This document shows positions 44,053 through 54,803 of a DNA stretch of 64,000 nucleotides, in pieces. The DNA comes from Symbiodinium natans. Taxonomy: Eukaryota > Sar > Dinophyceae > Suessiales > Symbiodiniaceae. The translations under genes and the position numbers were made by a program. Under the pieces are notes generated by a model. The model did not search any database. It worked only from the letters and a program-made list of their open reading frames with translations, and was not told the origin of the DNA. How positions within the stretch are numbered: position 1 is the stretch's first letter; each line of letters opens with the position of its first letter. The stretch covers positions 285,364 to 349,363 of the forward strand of contig CAJNDS010002278.1 of NCBI GenBank assembly GCA_905221605.1, given 5' to 3'.

Positions 44053-44744
44053 TTCCTAAACCACAACCCTGAAGCAGAGAAACTACATGGGGCTTGCTCT
44101 GAAATTGGTAGCTATTCCAGTCGAAGCAGATTTAGGGTTTTGGGTTTAGGGTTTAGGGTTTAGGGAGACTTTGGGGTTTGATACGTACTGCAGGGTTTGG
44201 GGCTCAGGGTTCTAATTGGACCTGGAGCAATTTCCCCAATAAGGTTCGCTGCCCTTAGCCACTGGCAATGTTGTTCGCCCTGGTTGGGCTCCCTACCCGA
44301 AGCAAGATTGTGTTTGCTCGCTCCGAAACTGAACAGGTCAAGCGGGTGGGACACGCCTCATGCTTGTAACTAGTCGCGACAGCAAACCAAGGGCAATGAT
44401 GAGGCCAAAAGGGATATGTTTTAAATTTTAAACTAGGGTCCCTTTGGCCGGGGGCAGGGTCGATTCTAGTGTAGTTGTAACTTAGGGTCTCTTTGGCTGG
44501 GGGGGTCCGATTCTAGAGTAGTTGCCGGTACGGGACGCTAGACACAACCACTCCCAAAAGCATCCGCCACGAGAGGAGTGGTGCCCTCCTCAGACCTCTC
44601 CCACCTTGTGAGCCCTGGTGAGCCCCACACATTATTGTGGGCATAATTAGGTAAAAGGGCTTGGATGTGGCATGCAGGTTCTTGGGTAGCCTGCTATGAA
44701 GGGTTTAGGGGTAAGGGGTTAGGGGTTAGGGGTTCAAATTTCAG

Positions 44745-44806
44745 AGCCCCCTCAAGCCATGAGGTGTGCCTGAAGAGGAGCTGCCCACATCTCCAAAGCC
44801 GAAGTA
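44745..44806 (+). CDS. Putative micro-exon with GTGAGT donor
   Basis: GTTCAAATTTCAG|A and AGTA|GTGAGTGCAG bound one base, 20 codons (APSSHEVCLKRSCPHLQSRS) and one base. The donor is a textbook match. C-x4-C is present, but GY is not. Confidence 0.38.
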
Positions 44807-44852
44807 GTGAGTGCAGATGGCGTGCATTGCCCGAGCGCCTTCTGGTGTTAAG

Positions 44853-44990
44853 GCCTAAGCCCTAAACCCTAAACCCTAAACCCTAAACCCTAAACCCTAA
44901 ACCCTAAACCCTAAACCCTAAACCCTAAACCCTAAACCCTAAACCTAAACCCTAAACCCTAAGCCCTAAGCCCTAAGCTCTAGACCCTAA
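44853..44990 (-). repeat. CCCTAAA tract
   Basis: About 18 units; CCCTAAG variants cluster at the right. Confidence 0.95.
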
Positions 44991-45144
44991 CCATAAGCAA
45001 AACGATTTTGCAGTAAGGCAGGCTTCCTCCCGAAAGCGGTAAACAAACAAAGAGGGTTTAGGGTTTAGGGTTTAGAGTTTAGGGTTTAGGGCTTAGCACA
45101 AGGAAACAACTATAGTTGTCAATATAGTAGAACACGAGTACATA

Positions 45145-45740
45145 TTACTTTGATGTGTGTGGATATGTATATGCATATCCATATATAAATATAAATACAT
45201 ATATATATGTATGTATTTATATGTATTTATTTATTCATTCATGTATTTATGTATATACATATTTATATATTTATATGTTTATATATTTATATATTTATAT
45301 ATTTATATATTTATATATTTATATATTTATATATTTAAATATTTATATATTTATATATTATATATTTATATATTTTTTATATTTATATTTTATTATTTAT
45401 TTTAAATATCTTATAGTATATATTTATATATTTATATATTTTTAAATTTTATATTTTATATTATATATTTATTATATATTTTATATATTTATTATATATT
45501 TATATATTTACATATTTATATATTTATACATTTTTAAAGTTATATATTTATATATTTATATATTTTTATCTATATATATATATATATATATTTATCTATA
45601 TGTATAGATATTTATATTTCTATTTATATTTATATATTTATGTATTTATATATTTCTCTATTTATCGAATTATCTATTTGGGTACATGCCTATCCCCTTG
45701 TGTGTATATATATAATATTCTATATGTGTACGCATATACG
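45145..45740. repeat. AT-rich island of TATATTTA units
   Basis: About 600 bp, nearly all A/T, built on TATATATTTA with drifting unit length. It is bounded by ordinary sequence and contains no TTTAGGG. The Tyr/Ile-rich open frames here are artefacts. Confidence 0.95.
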
Positions 45741-45865
45741 CGCGTTGGGTTTAGGGTTCCGGGGGTCAGGGGCGTAAAAGCACGAAGCTCCTGCTGCGGA
45801 CTCGCACGGGCAGTTCTCTGAGTCATGGTCCCTGTTTTGTTGCCCCCTGAAAATCCGTCAAACCT

Positions 45866-45906
45866 CCCCCCCCCCCCCCCTCCCCCCCCCCCCCCCCTCC
45901 CCCCCC

Positions 45907-45937
<31 letters not shown>

Positions 45938-45968
45938 CACACAGACACACACACACACACACACACAC
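45866..45968. repeat. C run, A run and (CA)n
   Basis: About 40 C with two T interruptions, about 17 A, then about 30 CA units with one GA. Confidence 0.97.
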
Positions 45969-46553
45969 AAACAAAGGCGGACCTTTGGGGTTTAGGGTTT
46001 AGGGTTTAGGGTTTAGGGTTTAGGGCTTAGGCAGGGGTTTAGGGTTCCCTCAAGAGAGCGGTACACACTATCGCAAAGAGAACCTGCCATATGGGTAGGA
46101 CCATTGTGAAGACAACTGCCCGTAACTGTGGCCAGAAAAGCAGGCGATTGGGGCAGAACAAAAGCAGCCTACAGCTTCCTTTTGGGTTTGGGGTTTAGGG
46201 TTTAGGGTTTAGGGTTTAGGGTTTAGGGTTTAGGGTTCATGGTTGTGTTTTCTTCAGGGATACGGCAGATGATCCTCTGGTAATTTTGAGATTTGAGTAG
46301 TTGAGGCAGTGAGCTTCTGAAGGTCATACCTGACACCCCCGGAAGCCTGAGACCCTAACCTTTGTCGTAATGGGGTAACATTTTACATTTTTTAGGGTAC
46401 ATGAACTCAATCAGGAATAGACATTGAAAATCTTTTTTGCTATCCCAACCATGAACTAGAAACCCTAAACCCTAAACCCTAAACCCTAAACCCTAAACCC
46501 TAAACCTTAAACCCTTTCCTCATCCCTATAGAGCCCCCAACCTACAACCCCGA

Positions 46554-46686
46554 CTTGGCAGGTCTTTTGGCTTAGTACGGCTACTTAGTAACCCCTAGCA
46601 GCCCCGATACAATCCCCATAGGGTTTAGGGTTTAGGGTTTAGGATTTAGGGTTTAGGGTTTAGGGTTTAGGGAAGGGGCTTCCAAG
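46554..46686. mobile_element. Family C element interrupted by (TTTAGGG)n
   Basis: CTTGGCAGGTCTTTTGGCTTA...CCCCATA at the left and AAGGGGCTTCCAAG at the right flank about 53 bp of TTTAGGG units at 46619-46671, which replace the CTTACTAAG arm. Confidence 0.7.
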
Positions 46687-46986
46687 TACACCCCAATCCC
46701 TGTAGCCTTAAATAAGAACTCCAGTGCGGACACTCTTCCTGAGGCTATGTCCACCCCCCATAGTACCCCCATCCCCCTGGGTTTAGGGACTCTGGGGGTT
46801 TGAACCTGGCTGTCACTGACTTGGTGACCTCTGTACTGCGTGGAGTGTAGAGCTGGCGTGCCCAAACTGAACTCCATAAGCCCGGGTCAAGCCCCTCAAT
46901 CCTAAAGGTTCGGGTTTAGGGATTAGGGTTTTGGGTTTTGGGTTTAGGGTTTAGGGCGACAAGCTTCAGCCCTGTTGATTCTCGAG

Positions 46987-47022
46987 GCGGGGGCATCGTG
47001 TGTGCCAAAGACTTGCAACCAC
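46987..47022 (+). CDS. Weak putative micro-exon, SCVPKTC
   Basis: TTCTCGAG|G opens AGASCVPKTCNH to GT (CAC|GTGCGC). CVPKTC resembles the linker between adjacent sushi-like modules. It is only 36 nt and no phase partner was identified. Confidence 0.27.
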
Positions 47023-47089
47023 GTGCGCGAGCCTGAGGAACTCAGACACTCGTTTGATTCATAAACCCTAAACCCTAAACCCTAAACCC

Positions 47090-47165
47090 TCAACCCCTAG
47101 AAACCCCCTTGTAATCTCCATAACCCCTCTTACTCAGCTGCTTGCTAAGTCCATCGGGCTTCCCA
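47090..47165. mobile_element. Family C right part, left part replaced by CCCTAAA
   Basis: CCCCTAGAAACCCCC, ATCTCCATAACCC and GGGCTTCCCAG match 40890-40970. The left arm is missing and a CCCTAAA tract (47063-47090) abuts. Confidence 0.65.
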
Positions 47166-47484
47166 GTGCCCTATGCCCTAAAAAAATGCAAGCGAGGCCG
47201 CCAAGGCCCTAAATCTGCTTCCCTAAACCCTAAACCCTAAACCCTAAACCCTAAACCCTGTGCTCATGAAGCTTTTGTCCCTCTCATATGCCCCCAAACC
47301 CTGATACCTCGCGTCCCTCGAGCACAAACCCGATGAAGCAAAGAGCCCTGGATTAGGTGGGCTTGGAAGGGGGTGGTTTAGTTTAGGGTTGAGGGCTTAG
47401 GGTTTAGGACTTAGGGCTGTAGCTTTCGAGTCCGCTTGAACTGGAAAGTGTCGCAGTGTACACGGAACTTCCTCGACACCTTGC

Positions 47485-47602
47485 TTGCATGAACTCGCCA
47501 CGTCTATTCCAGTTTCAGAAGGATTTGCTGGCTTCTTGCACCCCTTCGCCCTCCGCCACAGCATCCTAAGTTCCTCTAGTTTTGCAACCACTGCATCGCA
47601 TC
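47485..47602 (+). promoter_or_regulatory. Probable 5' UTR / trans-splice acceptor zone of the repeat gene
   Basis: This stretch before the ATG is partly conserved in the broken copy at 49981-50120 (shared pieces include TTTCAGAAGGATTT, AAGTTCCTCT and TGCATCGCAT). That supports it being transcribed leader rather than random spacer. AG dinucleotides at the TTCCAG and TTTCAG near 47510-47518 could accept a dinoflagellate spliced leader. No relic of the leader itself is visible. Confidence 0.35.
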
Positions 47603-49081
47603 ATGCCCTTGACTATTTTCGTGAGCCTGCTGAGTGGCAGGAAAGTTTCACTGGAAGCAGATCCTGATGAGACTGTAGAAACCTTGAAAAGAAGAGCCCA
47701 GCAGGCCCTGGCAGTTGGCAGAGGCAGACTCCTGGACTCATCCGGAGGCATTGTGGATGTATCTGCCACGCTTGAAGATGCTGGGTTGCAGGACGGCGCT
47801 ACTTTGAGCTTGCAGTTGAGCAGAGTATACGTTCACAGCAATGGACGTGCTTTTGCTGCTATCCTGGGAGATGGGTCTGTCGTGACTTGGGGCTATGAAG
47901 GATGCCAGAGCAGTCAAGTGCAAGGTCAGCTGAGAGACGTGCGGCACATCCAAGCTACCGACGGAGCTTTTGCTGCCATCTTGGGCGATGGGTCCGTTGT
48001 GGCCTGGGGCCATGCAGGCAGTGGTGGCTACAGCAGACCTGTGCAAGGTCAGCTGAAGGACGTGCGGCAGATCCAAGCTAACGGCAAGAAAGCCGCTGGA
48101 GCTTCTGCCGCGGGCGGTGCTTTTGCTGCCATCCTGGGCGACAGGTCTGTTGTGACCTGGGGCGCTGTCGGCTTCGGTGGCGACAGCAGTGCCGTGCAAG
48201 GTCAGCTGAAAGACGTGCAGCAGATCCAGGCTACCAACGGAGCTTTTGCTGCCATCTTGGGCGATGGGTCCGTTGTGACCTGGGGCTGTTTTGCCAATGG
48301 TGGCGACAGCAGTGCTGTGCAAGGCCAGCTGAAGGATGTGCAGCAGATCCAAGCTACAGGCGATGCTTTTGCTGCCATCTTGGGCGATGGGTCTGTCGTA
48401 ACCTGGGGCCATGCTGCCATGGGTGGCGACAGCAGACCTGTGCAAGGTCAGTTGAAGGACGTGCAGCAGATCCAATCTAGCTGCGGTGCTTTTGCTGCCA
48501 TCTTGGGCGATGGGTCCGTTGTGACCTGGGGCCATGCTGACCTTGGTGGCGACAGCAGAGCCGAGCAAAGTCAGCTGAGGTGCGTGCGTCAGATCCAATC
48601 TTCGGGCGGTGCTTTTGCTGCCATCTTGGGCGACGGGTCTGTTGTGACCTGGGGTAATTTTCGCTTCGGTAGTGAGAGCAGTGCTGTGCAAGGGAAGCTC
48701 AAAGACGTGCAGCAGATACAATCCACCGACCGAGCCTTTGCTGCCATCTTGGGCGATGGGTCCGTTGTGACCTGGGGCTACGTTGGCAGCGGCGGCGACA
48801 GCAGTGTTTTGCAAAGTCAGCTGAAGGACGTGCGGCAGATCCAATCCACCGACTGTGCTTTTGCTGCCATTCTGGGCGATGGGTCGGTTGTGACCTGGGG
48901 CGATGCTGGTAATGGTGGCGACAGCAGTGCTGTGCAAGGTCATCTGAAGGACGTGTGGCAGATCCAATCTACCCGCAGTGCTTTTGCTGCCATCTTGGAT
49001 GATGATCGCGTTGTCACTTGGGGCTGGGCTGGCAGTGGTGGCGACAGTAGAGCTGTGCAAGATCAGCTGAACAACATGTAA
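47603..49081 (+). CDS. Ubiquitin-like N-terminus fused to ten RCC1-like (FAAILGDGSVVTWG) repeats
   Basis: A single uninterrupted exon encodes 492 residues from ATG 47603 to TAA 49079-49081. An in-frame TTG lies seven codons upstream, but the ATG is the natural eukaryotic start. Residues 1-75 look like a ubiquitin-like fold: a basic beta-hairpin with LLSGRKVSL, a helix with ETLKRRAQQAL, and LQDGATLSL near the end. Ten tandem repeats begin at residues 83, 122, 173, 214, 255, 296, 337, 378, 419 and 460. Most are 41 residues (123 nt) and carry AFAAILGDGSVVTWG, then GGDSSAVQ, then QLKDVQQIQ. Repeat 2 has a ten-residue Lys/Ala-rich insert, and repeat 10 is short, with DDD replacing GDG. Such proteins are often auto-annotated as HERC/RCC1-like in dinoflagellates, but no HECT domain is present, so ligase activity is not supported. 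Lack of introns may mean a retrocopy. The function is unknown; a beta-propeller or solenoid binding surface is inference. Confidence 0.9.
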   Translation: MPLTIFVSLLSGRKVSLEADPDETVETLKRRAQQALAVGRGRLLDSSGGIVDVSATLEDAGLQDGATLSLQLSRVYVHSNGRAFAAILGDGSVVTWGYEGCQSSQVQGQLRDVRHIQATDGAFAAILGDGSVVAWGHAGSGGYSRPVQGQLKDVRQIQANGKKAAGASAAGGAFAAILGDRSVVTWGAVGFGGDSSAVQGQLKDVQQIQATNGAFAAILGDGSVVTWGCFANGGDSSAVQGQLKDVQQIQATGDAFAAILGDGSVVTWGHAAMGGDSRPVQGQLKDVQQIQSSCGAFAAILGDGSVVTWGHADLGGDSRAEQSQLRCVRQIQSSGGAFAAILGDGSVVTWGNFRFGSESSAVQGKLKDVQQIQSTDRAFAAILGDGSVVTWGYVGSGGDSSVLQSQLKDVRQIQSTDCAFAAILGDGSVVTWGDAGNGGDSSAVQGHLKDVWQIQSTRSAFAAILDDDRVVTWGWAGSGGDSRAVQDQLNNM

Positions 49082-49099
49082 CTAGCAGATGATGAGCAT

Positions 49100-49145
49100 G
49101 GCTCCGCACGGGCAGTAGAAGGGGCTCCGCACGGGCAGTAGAAGT
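49100..49145 (+). repeat. 23-bp direct duplication in the 3' flank of the repeat gene
   Basis: Two adjacent copies of a 23-bp unit beginning GGCTCCGCACGGGCAG start at 49100 and 49123, just after the stop codon. They differ at the last base. Confidence 0.85.
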
Positions 49146-49980
49146 GGCCACTTCACTGGATCTCGGTCACACACATCATGATGGTCTGTTTCAAGAGGAG
49201 ACGAAAGGAAGGAATTGAGGAATCCAGGAAAAAAGGTAGCAATAAGTAAGAATTTTCAGGGAGAGGTTGGAACGAAGTCTTTCCCTTTTTGCTAAGTTTA
49301 ACTCAACCATGTACTTCGACTTAGTTCACTTGTGGATGAAGAACCACGCCCCTGTTTTCCACTTGAAAGCTCTACAAGTGGCGAGTCTGCCAACACGAAT
49401 GGCATCGCTGCCTGCATGTTCTTTGTCCCAACCCTGAATGGTTGAAACCCTGAAGCCTAAATAAATCCTAAGCTTTGAACCCTAAAAAGCACCTAAACCG
49501 AAACCCGCCTAAACACCCAGTGCTCAAGTGGAGGGTGCTTTGAGTGCTCAAGACGTATAGGCCATCTACCTCTTTCAAGCTACAGTATCCACTTCACACA
49601 CACACACACACACACACACACCTGAGCCCGACTTGAGAAGATGCTCGAGACTGGTCTGGGTGCACTTACTTACCGACCTTGAGCGCACGCTAAGCCCCAG
49701 ACCCTATAGACCCTAGTCGGCAGTGCGTGGGTGCCTTTTGGGGATGGAACGAGTAGCTCTCATGGAACGGTTCGTCCTGCAACAGGTTGACGGTTTGGGC
49801 CTAGGGTTTTGGGGTTATAGCATGCAGGGTCTAAACCCTCCAACCCCTGACCGAAACACCGAAACAACCACAAAGACTCTAAATGCCTAAGCAAAAACGC
49901 TATACCCTGCAACCCTTCAGCTCTTCTGGCACCACAAAAGCCATGCCCTATGTCCCCTGCACCTGGAGCGAGCCCGAAAC
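49146..49980. other. Spacer between the repeat gene and its broken copy
   Basis: Nothing coding. Unlike most of the window it has only scattered CCCTAAA-like pieces until 49500; a (CA)n tract follows. Confidence 0.5.
49595..49621. repeat. (CA)n microsatellite
   Basis: Thirteen CA units, downstream of the repeat gene. Confidence 0.97.
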
Positions 49981-50120
49981 CCTTTCAGAAGGATTTTCTG
50001 GCTATTTTACACCTCCCCGCCGCCGTATCACCAAGTTCCTCTGATGCTGTAAGCTCCCGCTGCATCGCATACCATGGTGTCCCTGCTGAGTGGCAGGAAG
50101 AAATCTCTGGAAGCAGGTCA
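49981..50120 (+). pseudogene. Truncated 5' copy of the ubiquitin-like/RCC1-like gene
   Basis: This is a diverged duplicate of the leader and first codons of the gene at 47603. Its ATG at 50074 is followed by codons for VSLLSGRKKSLEAG, matching VSLLSGRKVSLEAD of the intact gene but lacking the PLTIF segment. About 15 codons in, the match ends abruptly and a (TTTAGGG)n tract of about 93 bp begins. Nothing of the repeat region follows. The leader part aligns with gaps to 47514-47602. It is either a tandem duplicate cut by insertion of telomere-like sequence or a retrocopy fragment sealed by it. Confidence 0.75.
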
Positions 50121-50213
50121 GGGTTTAGGGTTTAGGGTTTAGGGTTTAGGGTTTAGGGTTTAGGGTTTAGGGTTTAGGGTTTAGGGTTTAGGGTTTAGGG
50201 TTTAGGGTTTTAG
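50121..50213 (+). repeat. TTTAGGG tract abutting the broken gene copy
   Basis: Thirteen perfect units begin exactly where homology to the repeat gene ends. Confidence 0.97.
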
Positions 50214-50539
50214 GAGGTCTTCGAGCTTCAGTGGTTCTGGGGCCAAGTCGCGCAGAGTTCGGTGGCGGCAGGTTTCCAGTTGAATGGCTCGGGGTGCGGT
50301 TTGGGACATTGCACGTAGTACCCCTGCATGCTTCTCAACACAGGGTGCTTGAGTCCTTGTAAATATAGAAGACCACAAAACGAGTGCCCTTCATCGTGAG
50401 TGTATGTAGGTTCCTCCTTTTTGGTGAGTGTCTAAATATTGGGCGTCCTTTGGGGGATATATACCAGAAATAACAGCCCCAGCTCATATGACCCTACAAG
50501 GCACCAAACCCCTTCAACCATGGACCCTAAACCCTAAAC

Positions 50540-50618
50540 CCGAGACCCTATACCCTATACCCCATACCCTATACCCTATACCCTATACCCTATAAACCCT
50601 AAACCCTATAAACCCTGA
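50540..50618 (-). repeat. CCCTATA variant tract
   Basis: About seven CCCTATA units followed by CCCTATAAA and CCCTAAA, a locally amplified variant upstream of the putative exon at 50633. Confidence 0.9.
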
Positions 50619-50632
50619 ACCCTAAAGACGAG

Positions 50633-50694
50633 GCCTGCAATCCTCCATGCTGACGCCTGGGCCTTGCGTCGGCCAGGGAGCCTGGCGACTCAAT
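50633..50694 (+). CDS. Putative micro-exon, CVGQGAW
   Basis: AAGACGAG|G is followed by two bases and 20 codons (LQSSMLTPGPCVGQGAWRLN), then a GT donor that runs into TTTAGGG (AAT|GTGTTTAGGG). A CCCTATA/CCCTAAA tract precedes it. Ends in phase 0, matching 52541. Confidence 0.42.
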
Positions 50695-52540
50695 GTGTTT
50701 AGGGTTAAGGGTTTAGGGTTAAGGGTTCGTTAGGGTTTAGGGTTTAGGGGTTAGGGCCAGGTCAGATTGGGGGTTGGATCCAGGTTTAGCGCAGTTTGGG
50801 GTTCCAGGTTTCGGGGTTGATCTAAAAAACACATAGGGTTTAGGGTTTAGGGTTTGGGTTTAGGGTTTGATGCTTTGCATGCGTGCATGGGCAGCTACTC
50901 CTGAAGATCGCCAACCAAGGCCAAATCGTCAAACCCGGAACCACAAGCAATAGCGGGCTGCTCAGAGTTACTACTAATCGTCTTCCCTTATGGTCCCTAC
51001 TATTTATTTGTACTATAATTTGAACCACCCCAAAGAAAAACACAAAATACGAATTGAGATAACATAGAAAAGACAAGAATATTCCCTGACGCGGTCCGAG
51101 TATAAATATATTAAAATAACCCCCCCCCCCCCCCAACACAAAAAATGCCCTATTCTAAGTATTAAGGTCCCTACAGTATCCTTTAAACAACCCCCCCACC
51201 CTTTAGAAGCCTCATCTGGTTCAGCAAACCCTCCCTCAAGCCCACACCTCGTCAGCAGCAAGTCCTAAACCCTAAACCCTACTAAACCCTCAACCCTCAA
51301 CCCTAAACCCTAAACCCTCAACCCTCAACCCTCAACCCCAAACCCCAAACCCCAAACCCCCCAAGCTTGGCATTGGAGGTGCCGGGGCTTGGCCTCGGGC
51401 AGCGTCGAGGGCCCAGGAAGCCGGGTCGATCTTGGGTTCGGGGTTTAGGGTTTAGGGTTTGGGGTTTGGGGTTTATGGTTTTTTTCCATGGGGTTTGTAT
51501 AGGGTATTTTCTTTTTCTTAATAAAGCGGGTTTGTATAGGGTTTATATCGGGTCTTTGTTTGGTTCATGTAGGGTGTATATGGGGTTCTTTTTGGGTTTG
51601 GCTGTTTGCTAGGTAGCCCAGCGGTGCCCCTTTAGCCTCTTTGGGTTCTCGGTTCCGTTGATACAGGGCAACCAACACCCCCAAACCCGAAACCCGAAGC
51701 CCTAAACCCTAAACCCTACGCCCTCACTATAATATACAGTTACAGCGTCGAGGGTTCATTTTGCACGGTTAGTTGCGGGCTTCGGGCTTCGGGTTCATTG
51801 TTTCAGGTTCGGGGTCTAGGGTTCAGGACTTAGGTTTCAGGGTTTAGGGTTCATGGTTCGGGCTTTTGGGGCTACAGGTTCGAGCACGCGAGGGGGGGGG
51901 GGGGTTGAGGTTTGAGGGCTTTGCAGGTTCCATTTGGGCTCAGGCTATTTAGCGCTTTTTGTACGCAGGTTCGATTTCAGAATTTAGCAGGGCTGAAGGC
52001 CAGTCCACTGGGAGAGAAGCACTTTTGCACCACAAGCCCACTCAGCTTTTGCCTAAGTATCTCCTCTAACAGGGTTTAGGGTTTAGGGTTTAGGGTTACA
52101 GCTATGCCCCAAACCCTAAACCCTAAACCCTAAACCCTAGGCGGGCCATCTTCAGGGGTGATAATGAATACCCGCCTGTCCTGGTCGCTTGTCGGGAAAA
52201 ATTCGAGTTCGGCTGCTAATGTGCCCTGTATGCAAGCTGCACCCTGGAACTATCTGCTCGCCGTACTGCAAGTTTCTTAGTAGCTGAGCGAGCACACTTT
52301 ACACCTTTTTGGGCCCCTATAGAACTGAAAGTGTACACTCGACTAAGGTCTTGTGTAGCTACTGCAATTCTTCTTGTTGTGGTAGGAACCCGGAGGCTCA
52401 CAAGCCCTAAACCTATACAAGAAGGCCTTTCAACCCAACACCCCTAAAATCAGAGTCCTTGGAGCCTTAGGATAACCCTAAACCCTAAACGTTCAATGGG
52501 GAGCTTCAGCAAGGAAAAGGGCTCGTTTAGTGTTGCAGAG

Positions 52541-52607
52541 ACTCCTACGAGCAGCACGCAGCCTGAGGAATGCGCTTTGCAGTGTGCGGCCGGCTATTTG
52601 CCCACAG
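52541..52607 (+). CDS. Putative micro-exon with C-x3-C-x2-GY
   Basis: GTGTTGCAGAG|A opens 22 codons in phase 0, including PEECALQCAAGYLPT, plus one base. A GC donor (ACAG|GCGCAC) joins to 53434 as LPT-G-YGKLRC. The frame also stays open further right to a GT at 52634. Confidence 0.48.
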
Positions 52608-52766
52608 GCGCACCTGAGACTGGCGGGATTGGGGTGGGGGTTAGGGTTTAGGGTTCAGGGTTCAGGGTTTAGGGCTTAGGGTTTAGGGTTTGGGGTTTGG
52701 GGTTTAGGGCCTTGCGGGGAGATTGTCACGTCCAGGTCTTCGGCTTTCGGGTCGCAATAGAACCTC

Positions 52767-52879
52767 AAGCTTGGGGATGCTCCCCCTTATACTTACAGTC
52801 CTTAATAGGGATTATAATAGGGGGGTACTTTTATCCCTATTAAGGACTGTTAGGAATAAGGGGGCAACATCCCAAGCTT
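52767..52879. mobile_element. Family A element with AAGCTT-extended ends
   Basis: AAGCTTGGGGATG...CATCCCAAGCTT. The extra AAGCTT palindrome flanks the usual ends. It lies in the putative intron between 52607 and 53434. Confidence 0.8.
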
Positions 52880-53433
52880 AAGCTCACTTCGGCTTACTGG
52901 GCCAGCTGTTCATAGGGCCACTTCTCGACAATCTGGTCCCGTTTGAGGTCCTCATTGTAAGCCCGCTCCTCATATTTCGGGTACCCGTGGAAAGGTGAAG
53001 CTTACCTTCACTAGGACCCGGCGTGGGCCCTGTTTCTTGGCTATTCAGTTCAGGGTTGAGGGTTTAGAGTTTAGGGTTTAGGGTTTAGGATTTAGGGTTT
53101 AGGGTTTAGGGTTTAGGGTCCTCGGTGAATGTGGGCCTCAGTTTACATCCACCCGGAATCCCGAAAAAAAAACAAGCCCAAAGCCCCCCAAACCCAAGGA
53201 TGATTTCAGCCCTGACTCCTAGACCCTGAACCCGAAACCCTGAAGACCCTCAACCCTGCAAACCCGAACCTCAACGGGTACCCTGCAAACGACAACACAG
53301 CTCCTATCGTGGTCTGGGAACCCTAAACCCTAAACCCTAAGCCCTACACCCTAAGCCCTAAATCTTAAGCCCCTAAACCCTAAACCCCAAGCCCTAAACC
53401 CTAAACGCCGAAAAGCTGCACACTCCCTGAGAG

Positions 53434-53501
53434 GCTACGGAAAGCTTCGCTGCCACCTTGGCAACTTCCAGTTCGGAGCTCACTTTCACCGGGAGGACTT
53501 C
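53434..53501 (+). CDS. Putative micro-exon, C-x2-G-x-F
   Basis: CCCTGAGAG|G, two bases and 22 codons starting YGKLRCHLGNFQFGAHF, then GT (TTC|GTAGGC). It supplies the third cysteine to the module begun at 52541. CCCTAAA-type sequence precedes it and TTTAGGG-type follows. Confidence 0.48.
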
Positions 53502-54491
53502 GTAGGCCGTTTAGGGGTTTTAGGGTTTAGGATTGTTGCTAGGGTTTAGGGTTTAGGGTCTTGCGAGTTTCGGGTTGGAGGGGTTTGAGGGTTCCAGGGT
53601 TTTAGCGATTGGGGTTTGGGTTTTTTGGGGTTTTGGGGGTTTCAGGGTTTGAGGGTTTGGGGTTTAGGGCGTCCGGTAGTGTTGGCGCTTTTTTAGGGTT
53701 GAGAGGTTTAGGGTTCAGGATTCAGGGTTTTGCAAGTTTTTGAGGCAGAGGATTCAAGGGATTCGGCTTAGAGGTTTCAAGCTTGGGGGAAGTGGGGGGG
53801 AGGCATCAGAGCGGCTGAAAAGTTTGGGATTTGGGGATTTAGGGTCAAGGGCGGGTGATGGGATCAGGGTTTGGAAGGCTGAGGGGTTTGGAGTTCATGA
53901 TTTCAGGACTACATTCGAATCGGTTCAGGCTTTAGGTTTTAGGATTCAGGGTTTAGGGTTTAGGGTTTCTGGCGGATTTGGGGAATAGTGGAGTTTAGGG
54001 GGTGGGCTTTTGAGTTAAACCCTAAACCCTAAGCCCTAGACCCCCCAAATCGTAGCCCTTGTCAGCCGCACGCCATCTGCCCGAAGCTCCAAGCTTTTGT
54101 AGCACTAAGCGAGTTCCAGTGCTTTGCGGAGGTGTCCAGGAAAGGTACCCTATAAAACCCCGAACCCTATGCCCTTTCACAAGGAAGTAGGTACCTGGAA
54201 TTCCCGATATATCCCAAACCCTATGCCCTTTCAGTAAGGATCCGGAGCCACTGCGCCCCCACGAAATGTCTGCACGAGCCATCTGCCCAGCGCCTCAGAC
54301 CACGCGGTTCCAGGGTTGAAGGGTTTAGGGTGTAGGGTTTAGGGTTTATGGTGGTAGGGTTGAAGGGCAGAAGAGTCGAAGGGTTCACTCTAAACCTTAC
54401 AGACCCTACTTAGTTCCCTTTTCCCTTCTTTTGGTTCGAGGTCCGCTTATCAAGTAACCAACCACCCCAAAAAAGGGTTCCCTTATTCAAA

Positions 54492-54594
54492 TATGGGAGT
54501 TTCCGAGAATACCGTTGTTGGCAGTGAATTCCATTCTATTTGGGGTATAAACGGGGTACCCCTATTTTCGGAAACTCCCATATAGTTCCTGGGG
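54492..54594. mobile_element. Family I element, well preserved
   Basis: ATATGGGAGTTTCCGAGAA and TTTTCGGAAACTCCCATAT pair with one mismatch; 103 bp. Confidence 0.75.
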
Positions 54595-54803
54595 TACAAG
54601 CCTAGACCCGAGGGCTTTTCCTAGGGTTTAGGGTTTAGCGTTTAGGGGGCTTCCTGGGCTTTTGGGGTTGTCGGGCACTAGGTAGTGCAAACTGTGCTCC
54701 AAGCAATCCCACAAATCTCGCTTACTTATTCGGTGCTTGCGCTCGTTTGTGGGGCCTGCTGGTTCACGTGTTTTTTTGTGCTGAGTAGGTAGGTGGATGA
54801 ATC

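Noticed and set aside
45155-45445. Tyr/Ile-rich open frames of 82 and 96 codons
   Set aside because: Translation of the TATATTTA microsatellite in several frames.
47738-49060. 440-codon open frame on the reverse strand
   Set aside because: It mirrors the 123-bp coding repeat of the forward gene; the periodic HNGPIAQDGSKS pattern is its complement. No independent start context or motif.
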